Assembly: GCA_031418215.1 (NCBI GenBank)
Contig: JANOXC010000138.1
Span: forward strand, 1-11,299
Source of the DNA: JANOXC01 sp031418215
GTDB lineage: Bacteria > Bacteroidota > Bacteroidia > AKYH767-A > OLB10
DNA: 11,299 nucleotides
Direction of reading: 5' to 3'
The notes below the pieces were generated by a model. It searched no databases. It was not told the DNA's origin and saw only the letters and a list, made by a program, of their open reading frames with translations. Numbering within the stretch: the stretch's first letter is position 1; each line of letters begins with the position of its first letter. Made by a program: the position numbers and the translations under genes. Shown here piece after piece: positions 1 through 6,574 of this stretch.

Positions 1-124
1 TGTGGAGGCACGCAAAAGGTTCCGGTACTTGAGGGGAGACAAACTCATTTGATCAAGATTTGTTTTTGAAAATTTTAAAATTAGCGCCCAGTAATTTAGT
101 AAGCTTTTAAAATCATTTATTTTT
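1..124. other. Leader region upstream of the DUF4286 gene; possible tail of an unseen gene
   Basis: No gene can be assigned here with confidence. On the + strand, frame 2 is open from the window edge to a TGA at 50-52 and reads as a basic tail ending in LRGDKLI. Frame 1 is open to a TGA at 67-69. Either could be the C-terminus of an upstream gene, and nothing in the sequence decides between them. Positions 69-124 are AT-rich. They contain TTG (66-68) followed after 23 nt by TAATTTAG (92-99), a 7-of-8 match to the Bacteroidota -7 consensus TAnnTTTG. That would place a transcription start near 105, about 20 nt before the DUF4286 start. The promoter reading is weak. Confidence 0.25.
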
Positions 125-430
125 ATGATTGTATATAATGTAACTGTCAACATTGATAATAGTGTTGCTGTAGAGTGGCTGAAATGGATGCAGGAAGTTC
201 ATGTTCCGGATGTAATGCGCACCGGGATGTTTTTGGAGAACCGTATTTTCCGGGTGCTGGCTGATGAAGATTCAGGTGGTAAGACGTATGCCATTCAGTA
301 TTTTTGTGAGAATATGGAAGCTTATGAAATTTACCGCGATCAGTTTGCTCCTGCGTTGCAGAATGATGCTTCAAGTCGTTATGGCGACAAGTTTGTAGCT
401 TTCAGGACATTGCTTGAAGTGGTGAAATAA
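125..430 (+). CDS. DUF4286 family protein
   Basis: This is a small soluble protein of 101 residues with no signal peptide or membrane segment. It matches the DUF4286 family as I know it from Bacteroidota: an N-terminal MIVYNVTVNID strand, the block EWLKWMQEVHVPDVM (about residues 18-32), the central YAIQYFC block, and the C-terminal KFVAFRTLLEVV ending. The length is normal for the family. The molecular function is unknown. The fold is probably a small alpha/beta ferredoxin-like domain related to antibiotic-biosynthesis-monooxygenase-type proteins, but that is inference. The ATG at 125 starts exactly at the conserved N-terminal strand. The stop is 15 nt ahead of the likely rsmA start, so the two genes are almost certainly cotranscribed. 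DUF4286 next to rsmA is an arrangement I associate with this phylum. Confidence 0.88.
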   Translation: MIVYNVTVNIDNSVAVEWLKWMQEVHVPDVMRTGMFLENRIFRVLADEDSGGKTYAIQYFCENMEAYEIYRDQFAPALQNDASSRYGDKFVAFRTLLEVVK

Positions 431-445
431 TTGCAGTCGGCCAAA

Positions 446-1231
446 ATGAAAAAAGAACAAGCTGATGTTAAACCCAAAAAGCACCTTGGTCAACATTTTT
501 TGACAGATGAGCTCATTGCACAAAGGATTGTAAATTCTTTAATGGAAGTTCCCGGAATTGATAACGTATTGGAAATTGGTCCGGGTATGGGGGTGCTTAC
601 GAAGTACTTAATTGATCAGCCAATACAATTAAAGCTCGTGGAAATTGATGCAGACTCCATAAGCTATTTGAAAGCTAATTTGCCGCTCACAGAAAGCATG
701 ATTTTACACGATGATTTTTTGCAGCTTGATTTCGCAAAACTTGGCAGTGATCTGGCCATCATTGGTAATTTTCCATACAATATTTCTTCACAGATATTGT
801 TTAAGGTATTGGATTTTAAAGACCAGGTTCAGGTAGTTGTGGGAATGTTTCAGAAAGAAGTGGCCAGCCGAATAGCATCGCCACCGGGAAATAAAGACTA
901 TGGAATTCCAAGTGTGTTTCTTCAGGCTTGGTACGATATTGAATATCTATTTACTGTAGATGCTGCAAATTTCAACCCTCCTCCGAAAATTCAATCTGGT
1001 GTGATACGTTTGGTCAGGAATAAAAGGACGGATTTGGGTTGCGATCAAAAGGCTTTTAAACGGGTGGTGAAGCAAGCCTTTAATCAGCGTCGAAAAACAC
1101 TTCGGAATTCATTGAGGAGTTTAATCAGTTCAGCTAAACTAAGTGACATGCCCTTTGCATCCCTGCGACCTGAACAATTGAGCTGGCAACAGTTTGTTGT
1201 GCTTACCAATTTTGTTGAAGTTCTCGGGTAG
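446..1231 (+). CDS. rsmA: 16S rRNA (adenine(1518)-N6/adenine(1519)-N6)-dimethyltransferase RsmA (KsgA)
   Basis: RsmA uses S-adenosylmethionine to dimethylate two adjacent adenines in the 3' terminal hairpin of 16S rRNA, a late 30S assembly step. Starting at ATG 446 the protein has 261 residues, normal for the family. Visible motifs in order are KKHLGQHFL (11-19), the SAM-binding loop VLEIGPGMGVLT (41-52), the acidic VEID (65-68), HDDF (88-91), the catalytic NFPYNISS (108-115, the common bacteroidete variant of NLPYNIS), FNPPPKIQSGV (176-186) and the rRNA-binding FNQRRKTLRNSLR (212-224). An in-frame TTG at 431, directly after the DUF4286 stop, would add five residues. I prefer the ATG because KsgA proteins normally begin a short way before the KKHLGQHFL block. 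It is the second gene of a two-gene unit with DUF4286. Confidence 0.95.
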   Translation: MKKEQADVKPKKHLGQHFLTDELIAQRIVNSLMEVPGIDNVLEIGPGMGVLTKYLIDQPIQLKLVEIDADSISYLKANLPLTESMILHDDFLQLDFAKLGSDLAIIGNFPYNISSQILFKVLDFKDQVQVVVGMFQKEVASRIASPPGNKDYGIPSVFLQAWYDIEYLFTVDAANFNPPPKIQSGVIRLVRNKRTDLGCDQKAFKRVVKQAFNQRRKTLRNSLRSLISSAKLSDMPFASLRPEQLSWQQFVVLTNFVEVLG

Positions 1232-1357
1232 CACAAACAGCAATAGTACCAGGCAGCAATTCGGTAAATCTTACAAACTTTTTGCGAACAATAAGGAGCG
1301 TAAATATACCCGAAATATTTGTTTAGTAAAATGCTTTATTTCCGGAGAATGAATTAT

Positions 1358-1365
1358 TAAATTTG
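1358..1365 (+). promoter_or_regulatory. Candidate -7 promoter box of the membrane-protein group
   Basis: TAAATTTG is a full match to the Bacteroidota -7 consensus TAnnTTTG and lies 63 nt before the ATG at 1429. A TTG at the expected 17-23 nt upstream is missing; the sequence there is TTTA-like. The call therefore rests on one box only. If used, transcription would start near 1371-1373, just before the palindrome at 1380-1398. Confidence 0.3.
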
Positions 1366-1379
1366 TTGAATCAGGCAAT

Positions 1380-1398
1380 ACGCAATGACTCATTGCGT
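1380..1398. promoter_or_regulatory. Perfect 19-nt palindrome (candidate operator)
   Basis: ACGCAATGA and TCATTGCGT are exact reverse complements around a single central C. The site lies 30 nt before the start codon at 1429 and about 15 nt after a TAAATTTG box, where a repressor would block early transcription. As RNA it could form an 8-bp stem with a 3-nt ACT loop, but no T run follows, so a terminator is less likely. No regulator gene is present in the window. Confidence 0.4.
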
Positions 1399-1409
1399 TA
1401 AATAACTCA

Positions 1410-1421
1410 CGATTTAAATCG
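1410..1421. promoter_or_regulatory. Perfect 12-nt palindrome next to the 19-nt one
   Basis: CGATTTAAATCG is fully self-complementary and lies 7 nt before the ATG at 1429, 11 nt downstream of the longer palindrome. In an AT-rich intergenic region a 12-mer of this kind can occur by chance. Its pairing with the neighbouring longer palindrome is what makes it worth marking. Confidence 0.25.
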
Positions 1422-1428
1422 CGCAAAA

Positions 1429-1653
1429 ATGGAACTTAAATTATTCAAACCCTTTGGATGGATTTATAAACCTGTGAGTATTCCCGGGTTGCTTATTACT
1501 GTTTTTCTTATTGCAGCATTTGTTCACGATTTTATTTTTATCGATACTAAAGCTCATAGCGTAAGTGATACTTATTACAATTTTATTCCATATGGCTTTA
1601 TATATATTGTAACTTACTTATGGATAGGGTCGAAGGCCTCAACCCGGAATTAA
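1429..1653 (+). CDS. Small two-helix membrane protein of unknown function
   Basis: I do not recognise this 74-residue protein as a named family. It has a short amphipathic start (MELKLFKPFGWIYKP) and a hydrophobic segment at about residues 18-38. A short polar loop rich in Ser, Thr and Asp follows, then a second aromatic hydrophobic segment at about 50-67 and a basic tail (GSKASTRN). It is probably an inner-membrane protein with both ends in the cytoplasm. No signal peptidase site or cofactor ligand motif is visible. Its last 34 nt overlap the start of the next gene in another frame, which suggests translational coupling and that the two products act together, perhaps as subunits of one membrane complex. 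It is likely real because it is hydrophobic throughout, has a sensible ATG and is tightly coupled to a larger gene. Confidence 0.65.
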   Translation: MELKLFKPFGWIYKPVSIPGLLITVFLIAAFVHDFIFIDTKAHSVSDTYYNFIPYGFIYIVTYLWIGSKASTRN

Positions 1654-2354
1654 TTTTTGGCAGAGAAAAGGGAAGGCATTTTTTCTGGCTGACATGTTTC
1701 AGCATTGCCATGGGCTTTATGGAGGGGGCCATTGTAATTTACCTGAGAAAAATATATTACCCTGATGGATTTCGTTTTCCATTATCTACTATTGATTCAT
1801 CAATTGGACTGGTAGAGTTTTTACGAGAAGCGGCGACTGTAATTATGCTTGTCGCAATTGGAATTATTGCAGGAAAAAACGGAAGGGAAAGATTTCTTTA
1901 TTTTATGTATTGCTTTGGCATTTGGGATATAACCTATTACGTTGTGTTAAAGATCTTTCTTGGTTGGCCGGTTTCCATTTTTGATTGGGATATTCTATTT
2001 CTCATTCCAATACCCTGGGTGGGCCCGGTATTGGCTCCATGCATTGTTTCTTTATCCATGATTTGCATCGCTATTATATTTATTGATAGCAAACGCCCAT
2101 TAAATAATGCAGCTATTGCACTGATGATTTTCGGTTGTATAATAATTGTATATTCTTTTTGCATTGATTATTTAAATTTAATTTTTATTGATGGGAAACA
2201 ATTGTGGAGACCGGGTTCTTCTGATGGACTTTTCCGGGAGATGAAGAGCTTTATTCCTGTTCAATACAATTGGAAATTATTTTGTGTTGGCGAAGGGCTC
2301 ATTTTATTTGTCGTTATCAATGCACTTATTAATAAAAAGAAATCACTACCCTAA
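1620..2354 (+). CDS. Uncharacterised polytopic membrane protein
   Basis: This 244-residue integral membrane protein has about six to seven hydrophobic segments (roughly residues 21-41, 70-84, 93-114, 123-131, 134-155, 163-190 and 219-236). Striking blocks are GFMEGAIVIYLR (32-43), with an acidic residue inside a helix, followed by YYPDGFRFPLS, EFLREAATVIML (66-77), YCFGIWDITYY (97-107), and WDILFLIPIPWVGPVLAP (123-140). Similar blocks recur, as far as I remember, in uncharacterised membrane proteins of several bacterial phyla, so this is probably a real conserved family, but I cannot assign a function. The buried Glu and Arg/Glu pair and the Pro-Trp-rich loop suggest a transport, channel or intramembrane enzyme role; this is inference. 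ATG 1620 overlaps the preceding gene by 34 nt. The glycosyltransferase gene follows after 38 nt, so all three may form one operon. Confidence 0.8.
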   Translation: MDRVEGLNPELIFGREKGRHFFWLTCFSIAMGFMEGAIVIYLRKIYYPDGFRFPLSTIDSSIGLVEFLREAATVIMLVAIGIIAGKNGRERFLYFMYCFGIWDITYYVVLKIFLGWPVSIFDWDILFLIPIPWVGPVLAPCIVSLSMICIAIIFIDSKRPLNNAAIALMIFGCIIIVYSFCIDYLNLIFIDGKQLWRPGSSDGLFREMKSFIPVQYNWKLFCVGEGLILFVVINALINKKKSLP

Positions 2355-2367
2355 TTGTTGCATTAAT

Positions 2368-2375
2368 TACATTTG
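2368..2375 (+). promoter_or_regulatory. Candidate -7 box in front of the glycosyltransferase gene
   Basis: TACATTTG fully matches TAnnTTTG and ends 17 nt before the ATG at 2393, which would leave a leader of only about 10 nt. There is no TTG at 17-23 nt upstream; the nearest one is 7 nt away. It may be an internal promoter or a chance match inside an operon. Confidence 0.25.
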
Positions 2376-2392
2376 CCGCTCAATAACCGCAA

Positions 2393-3922
2393 ATGAAAGA
2401 GAAATTACTTACATTTTGGAATAAGCAGCCGTTGACAGCCTTAATGCTGTTGGCAGCAATCATTAGGCTGCCGGCTGTTTTGTTTTCTAAAGGATTTGGT
2501 TGGCATGATGATCATTTTTTAATTATTGAGTCCTCACAATCATGGGCTGATGGATTAGATTATAACAATTGGTTTCCATGGAGTGGTGCAACCAATGCGG
2601 ATGGCCACAGTCTTTTTTATTCCGGCCTGCATTACATATTATTTTCTTTATTGAGGTGGATTCACTTAACAGATCCGCAATTGAAAATGTTTTTTGTGAG
2701 ACTGATACATGCTTCATTTTCCCTTTTGATTGTATACTTCGGTTTCAAAATTGTACGACTGCTTAAAGGTGAGCACGCTGCAAAAATTGCCGGTTTGTTA
2801 TTGGCTTGTTACTGGTTTATGCCTTTTCTAAGTGTGCGCAACCTGGTTGAATTTGCCTGCATTCCTTTCTTAGTATGGGGCACCTGGCTAGCTTTACCAA
2901 AAGAAAAGAATTCGATAATGCAATATTTTCTTGCCGGATTTATCCTCACACTTGCTGTGTCAGTGCGTTATCAAACAACAATGGTGGTTGGAGGCGTTGT
3001 TCTTACGCTATTGATACAGAAACAACTAAAAGTAGCAACATGGTTGATCGTTGGAAGCATTATTTCTTTTATCTTGATTCAGGCACCATTTGATTACATT
3101 ATCTGGGAAAAGCCATTTGCCGAATTTGGAGAATATATAAAGTATAATCTTGAGAATTCCGATAAATATGGTGCCAATACCTGGTACAGTTATTTGCTTG
3201 TCATATTGGGAATGTTGATACCTCCGGTGAGTTTCTTTTTGTTTTTTGGTTTTCTAAAGAGTTGGAAAAAATATACTATTATCTTTTTGCCTTCCTTTAT
3301 TTTCCTGGTTTTTCATTCCATTTTTCCAAATAAACAAGAACGATTTATTTTAACCATCGTGCCTTTTGTAATCATTGGAGGAGTCATGGGGTTGATGGAT
3401 GCATTTGAACAAAACAACTGGAATAGCTCAATGAAGAAATTTCTGAGAGGATCCGTCATTTTTGCCGTGAGTTTAAATTTGATTTTATTACCATTGGTTA
3501 GTACTATGTATTCTAAGCGGGCCAGGGTAGAATCTATGTATTATTTATCGAGGTTTAAGGATGTTAAACTCATTGTAATAGAAGATAGAAAACGTGATGC
3601 CATTAAGCTTCCGCCCGAGTTTTATGCCGGTCAATGGCTTTATGTTGCAGAAGTGCGATCAGACAGACCTGTGGATTCATTGCAGGTGCAAGTGAATGAA
3701 TTGGCTGATACAGAAAAACCTAAGTTCGTGTTGTTCTTCCAGGATTATCAAATTGAAAAACGAGTTGCCGATATGAAAAATGTTTTTGGCAATCTTTCTT
3801 ACGAAGCAACCATACAGCCAGGATTCATTGATAAAATATTAAATGCACTCAATCCAAAGAATGGTAATGATGTAGTTTATATATATAAAACAAATATTGG
3901 AGCTTACAAAACTATTGAATGA
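2393..3922 (+). CDS. GT-C glycosyltransferase, GT22 (ALG9/PIG-B-like) mannosyltransferase-related
   Basis: This is a predicted polyprenyl-phosphate-sugar-dependent glycosyltransferase of 509 residues with many membrane helices (about ten between residues 12 and 370) and a soluble C-terminal part (about 375-509). The first extramembrane loop carries GWHDDHF (36-42), in the position of the catalytic acidic motif of GT-C enzymes (HPDE-like in GT22). Later blocks fit GT22: SVRNLVEF (147-154), VSVRYQT (189-195), YNLENSDKYGANTWYSY (251-267) and HSIFPNKQERFI (308-319), which resembles the H-K-E-x-R-F signature of ALG9/PIG-B-type mannosyltransferases. The sugar donor would be used on the periplasmic face of the inner membrane. 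The acceptor is unknown; it could be a lipid, a protein or a polysaccharide. The start ATG has no Shine-Dalgarno sequence, as is usual in Bacteroidota. It lies 38 nt after the 244-residue membrane protein gene. Assignment to GT-C is firm; the exact family and the sugar are less so. Confidence 0.75.
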   Translation: MKEKLLTFWNKQPLTALMLLAAIIRLPAVLFSKGFGWHDDHFLIIESSQSWADGLDYNNWFPWSGATNADGHSLFYSGLHYILFSLLRWIHLTDPQLKMFFVRLIHASFSLLIVYFGFKIVRLLKGEHAAKIAGLLLACYWFMPFLSVRNLVEFACIPFLVWGTWLALPKEKNSIMQYFLAGFILTLAVSVRYQTTMVVGGVVLTLLIQKQLKVATWLIVGSIISFILIQAPFDYIIWEKPFAEFGEYIKYNLENSDKYGANTWYSYLLVILGMLIPPVSFFLFFGFLKSWKKYTIIFLPSFIFLVFHSIFPNKQERFILTIVPFVIIGGVMGLMDAFEQNNWNSSMKKFLRGSVIFAVSLNLILLPLVSTMYSKRARVESMYYLSRFKDVKLIVIEDRKRDAIKLPPEFYAGQWLYVAEVRSDRPVDSLQVQVNELADTEKPKFVLFFQDYQIEKRVADMKNVFGNLSYEATIQPGFIDKILNALNPKNGNDVVYIYKTNIGAYKTIE

Positions 3923-3924
3923 CC

Positions 3925-3966
3925 GTAAGCATTTTTAGCCTAAATCCATTTTAAGTTAAGGCTTAC
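3925..3966. terminator. Imperfect inverted repeat between two convergent genes (weak bidirectional terminator candidate)
   Basis: The 46-nt gap between the stops of the + strand glycosyltransferase gene and the - strand receptor gene contains GTAAGC (3925-3930) matched by GCTTAC (3961-3966). An alternative inner pairing joins AGCCTAA (3937-3943) to TTAAGGCT (3956-3963) with one bulge. The stems are short and neither strand has a convincing T run right after them. The position suits a shared terminator, but the structure is poor. Confidence 0.25.
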
Positions 3967-3968
3967 AT

Positions 3969-6413
3969 TTAAAATTTAATGGTTATTTGCGTCATCGTAT
4001 TAAAGCCTGACTGCGGATAGTAAAAATTTTCATGTATTTCACTTCCTCCAAATATGTATCCATAGGAGTAGCCATTGGAGACATACTGTCTGTTAAAAAT
4101 ATTGTTTAATAACAAGCCAAATGTGAGTTCGTTAAATAAAGAACACTTCACCTTGTATTGTCCTATGACATCAAAAACAGAATAATCATTGATTTGGCGC
4201 ATTTCATTTTGTGTATTATCCAGGTATTGTTTACCTATAAATTTTGCTGAAATTTTAACAATGAAGTTTTTAACGGGATTGTATTCAACGCGCCCCATTC
4301 CTGTTAGCGAAGGAGAAAAAGCGAGGTCGGTTTTATGGTATTGATAGATTGATTTGCTTCCATCATCATAATTGTCAAGACGGTCGGTAAAATCGTTTAT
4401 TTTATTGCTGCTGAATGTAACATTAGCCCCTAAATTAATTTTTGTTGTTATTTTATAATCACCACTGATTTCTATTCCTGTTCGTGAACTTTGTTCAACA
4501 TTAATTCTTGTATAGTTGCCTACTTCATTTACATCGCCCTTTAAAACAAGTTGATTTTTATAATCCATCAAATAAGCATTGGCCTGAAATAATATTTTGT
4601 TTGATTGAAAACGGTAGCCTAATTCATAATCGTACAATTGTTCTGACTTCGGTCTTTCAGCATAGGTGTTATCGGTAAAATCAACTCGGGAAGGCTCTTT
4701 TTGAGCAACGCTGAATGATGCAAAAACAGCATGAGTTGGCGAAAGTTTTATATATATACCTGCCTTTGGATTAAAAAAATTAAAATGTTCTTGTTGCGGT
4801 TTCAGTAATCCATCACTGTCATAGCCTGTAAATTGATAACTGATGCTTCGATATTGCTGATCCAAATAAATGTTGATTTTACTGGTAATGTCAAAGGTGT
4901 ATTTTGCAAAGATGTTAAAGTCTGTTTTTAAAGCATTATCATCATAATAATGTTGGTTGATGTTAGAATTAGAGACCCACTGCAACCATTTTAAGGTATT
5001 GAAATGATCGCCGTCATATTGGTTCCATCCACCGGCTACTATTAATTGTTGCTTTTTGCTGATTGCATAATTCAATGAGTAAGTAAGTCCGTAAAAATCA
5101 TTGTCGAGCCATTTTTGCCGTACAAGATCAGTAGTTGAAATAGTGTCGTTTGTTAGAATAATATTTGCTAATCCGTAATCGCTTAATTCTTGACCTGCTT
5201 TATATTCTTCGTAAAAACCTTTTCCTTTGGTATAATGAAGTGCAGCATTAAAAAGCAGATTTGGATTAAATTGATGTGATATTAATAATTGAAAATGATC
5301 CTGTTGGTAATCATCAACCTGATTTTCATAGGTAAAACTGTTGTAGGTCCTGCCGCTAGTCAAAAGATTAGCTGCATCGGCTTCCGATAAGTAATTTCTG
5401 TCAATATATAATAACATGCCTGCTTCATCATTATTTAATCGGGCCTCAGGTACACCATTCCAACTTTGATAAGTAATTTCTTTACCTGAGAAAATATTGC
5501 AGCGCACAATTGTGTTCTTTCCAACATAACCTGTTGAAACATAAAATGATTTCAAATCGGAAGTTGCACGATCGATATATCCATCAGAAGTTATTTTTGA
5601 TAAGCGGCCTTCCATGAACCAATGATCTTTTAGCAAACCTGAGCCAACTGATAAATTATTTTTAAAAGTATGAAAGGATCCCATTGAAAACGCACTTTCT
5701 GCATAGGGATTTGTATTGATTTTATTTGTCTGGATATTAATGGACCCACCGAAAGCACCCGCACCGTTCATGCTGGTTCCTGCTCCCCGTTGTACCTGTA
5801 TATTTTCTACTGAGGATGCCATGTTCGGCAAATCAACCCAATAAACATTTTGCGATTCCGCATCATTAAGCGGAATTCCATTGATGGTTACATTGATTCG
5901 GCTTGCATCGGTACCGCGAATCCGTATGCCAGTATACCCAACACCATTCCCTGCATCTGATGTGGTAACTACAGAAGGAAATTGATTTAGTAAATAGGGA
6001 ACATCCTGACCAAAATTTGCAGATTCAATTGTTGGTTTATTCAATTCTGAAAATGCAAATGGACTCTTTTCAGTGACCTTCATTGCTGAAATAATTACCT
6101 CATCGGAGAGTATTAAAACAGCGTCAAGCTGGATGATTAGAACCGTGTCCGACAACAAATTCAATTGGATAAGGTGCTCTTGATAGGAGAGGTGCTTTAT
6201 AGTGAGGAAATACTTGCCTGTAGGCATGGCATGTAGTATGAAACTGCCATCGCCATCGGTATTCACAGTTCGATAAGAATTGTTAATGCTTATGTTTGCT
6301 CCACTTACCGGCATTCTGTTATCAGCACTCAATACCCTTCCTGACAGATTGAATTGTGAATAACTCTCAAGAGCGGTTAGAACAAGAACAAGAAACAATT
6401 GGATTTTTTTCAT
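3969..6413 (-). CDS. TonB-dependent outer-membrane receptor, predicted thiamine (thiamine phosphate) importer
   Basis: This 814-residue outer-membrane beta-barrel receptor uses TonB-ExbBD energy to bring a substrate into the periplasm. The signal peptide covers residues 1 to about 19 (MKKIQLFLVLVLTALESYS). A carboxypeptidase-regulatory-like beta-sandwich follows (about 21-98, with NLSGRVLSADNRMPVSGANI), then a TonB-box-like stretch near VTEKSPFAF (113-121). The plug domain is at about 125-230, with IRIRGTDASRINVTINGIPL (163-182), VQRGAGTSMNGAGAFGGSIN (207-226). The rest is barrel, ending in a terminal Phe (ITIKF) as outer-membrane proteins do. Substrate assignment comes from the TPP riboswitch in its leader: riboswitch-controlled TonB receptors of Bacteroidota (OMthi/Omr1 type) import thiamine. 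There is no SusD-like partner gene beside it, which argues against a glycan-uptake SusC. No other thiamine gene is in the window. The fold is certain; the substrate is inferred from regulation. Confidence 0.93.
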   Translation of the reverse strand: MKKIQLFLVLVLTALESYSQFNLSGRVLSADNRMPVSGANISINNSYRTVNTDGDGSFILHAMPTGKYFLTIKHLSYQEHLIQLNLLSDTVLIIQLDAVLILSDEVIISAMKVTEKSPFAFSELNKPTIESANFGQDVPYLLNQFPSVVTTSDAGNGVGYTGIRIRGTDASRINVTINGIPLNDAESQNVYWVDLPNMASSVENIQVQRGAGTSMNGAGAFGGSINIQTNKINTNPYAESAFSMGSFHTFKNNLSVGSGLLKDHWFMEGRLSKITSDGYIDRATSDLKSFYVSTGYVGKNTIVRCNIFSGKEITYQSWNGVPEARLNNDEAGMLLYIDRNYLSEADAANLLTSGRTYNSFTYENQVDDYQQDHFQLLISHQFNPNLLFNAALHYTKGKGFYEEYKAGQELSDYGLANIILTNDTISTTDLVRQKWLDNDFYGLTYSLNYAISKKQQLIVAGGWNQYDGDHFNTLKWLQWVSNSNINQHYYDDNALKTDFNIFAKYTFDITSKINIYLDQQYRSISYQFTGYDSDGLLKPQQEHFNFFNPKAGIYIKLSPTHAVFASFSVAQKEPSRVDFTDNTYAERPKSEQLYDYELGYRFQSNKILFQANAYLMDYKNQLVLKGDVNEVGNYTRINVEQSSRTGIEISGDYKITTKINLGANVTFSSNKINDFTDRLDNYDDGSKSIYQYHKTDLAFSPSLTGMGRVEYNPVKNFIVKISAKFIGKQYLDNTQNEMRQINDYSVFDVIGQYKVKCSLFNELTFGLLLNNIFNRQYVSNGYSYGYIFGGSEIHENFYYPQSGFNTMTQITIKF

Positions 6414-6434
6414 AATCGGCTAGTTTTTTAGAGC

Positions 6435-6513
6435 TCACTGAAGACAGTAATATCCATAGAACAGCCGCTTGGCACACTCCCTCCGCCCGTATTGCCGGGA
6501 TCAGGTTCTATGG
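6435..6513 (-). promoter_or_regulatory. Riboswitch expression platform with alternative pairings
   Basis: Reading the - strand RNA, the segment after the aptamer contains GUUCUAUGG (6462 down to 6454), a perfect 9-bp complement of CCAUAGAAC in the aptamer core (6513-6505). It also contains CUUCAGUGA (6443-6435), which pairs over 9 positions (two G-U) with UCACUGGGG (6565-6557), the 5' arm of aptamer helix P1. The two pairings are nested and can form together, and both destroy the ligand-binding fold. A third element, the hairpin UUACUG-UCUU-CAGUGA (6450-6435), competes with the outer pairing and ends 21 nt before the start codon. No U run follows, so control is more likely at translation initiation or RNA stability than by an intrinsic terminator. 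Confidence 0.5.
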
Positions 6514-6564
6514 GTATTTTCTCAGTACCGGCTTACCTTGAAGTAGGCTCCGGACACCCCAGTG
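6475..6564 (-). ncRNA. TPP riboswitch aptamer (THI element)
   Basis: On the - strand the conserved TPP aptamer landmarks appear in the right order and spacing. P1 is formed by CACU (6564-6561) with AGUG (6478-6475). GGGGUG follows (6560-6555), then P2 with CCGG at both sides and a variable P3 hairpin. CUGAGA (6525-6520) binds the pyrimidine ring, AUACCC (6517-6512) starts the P4 strand, and GAACCUGAUC (6508-6499) is the core that, with the P4/P5 side, holds the pyrophosphate. The closing segment is CGGAGGGAGUG (6485-6475). The aptamer is about 90 nt, a typical size. It lies 61 nt upstream of the receptor start codon and is the only riboswitch seen. Binding of thiamine pyrophosphate should switch the receptor gene off. 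Confidence 0.95.
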
Positions 6565-6574
6565 ATTGAAGCTT

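Larger units (their letters stand above)
1232..1428. other. Intergenic region between rsmA and the membrane-protein group
   Basis: No coding region or recognisable RNA gene is visible in this 197-nt gap. The first 125 nt after rsmA hold no convincing terminator: there is no GC-rich hairpin followed by a T run. The last 75 nt contain a TAAATTTG box at 1358-1365 and two palindromes (1380-1398 and 1410-1421), so the region most likely serves as the control region of the next gene group. Confidence 0.5.

Noticed and set aside
1386..1393. TGACTCA core in the centre of the 19-nt palindrome, identical to a eukaryotic AP-1/GCN4 site
   Set aside because: bZIP regulators of this type do not operate in bacteria; the match is coincidental to the palindrome.
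1937..2164. - strand open frame of 75 codons opposite the 244-aa membrane protein
   Set aside because: It has no recognisable features and lies antisense to a well-supported polytopic membrane protein gene.
3969..6413. SusC/RagA glycan-uptake interpretation of the TonB receptor
   Set aside because: There is no SusD-like gene next to it, its length (814 residues) is short for SusC, and the TPP riboswitch gives a better substrate assignment.
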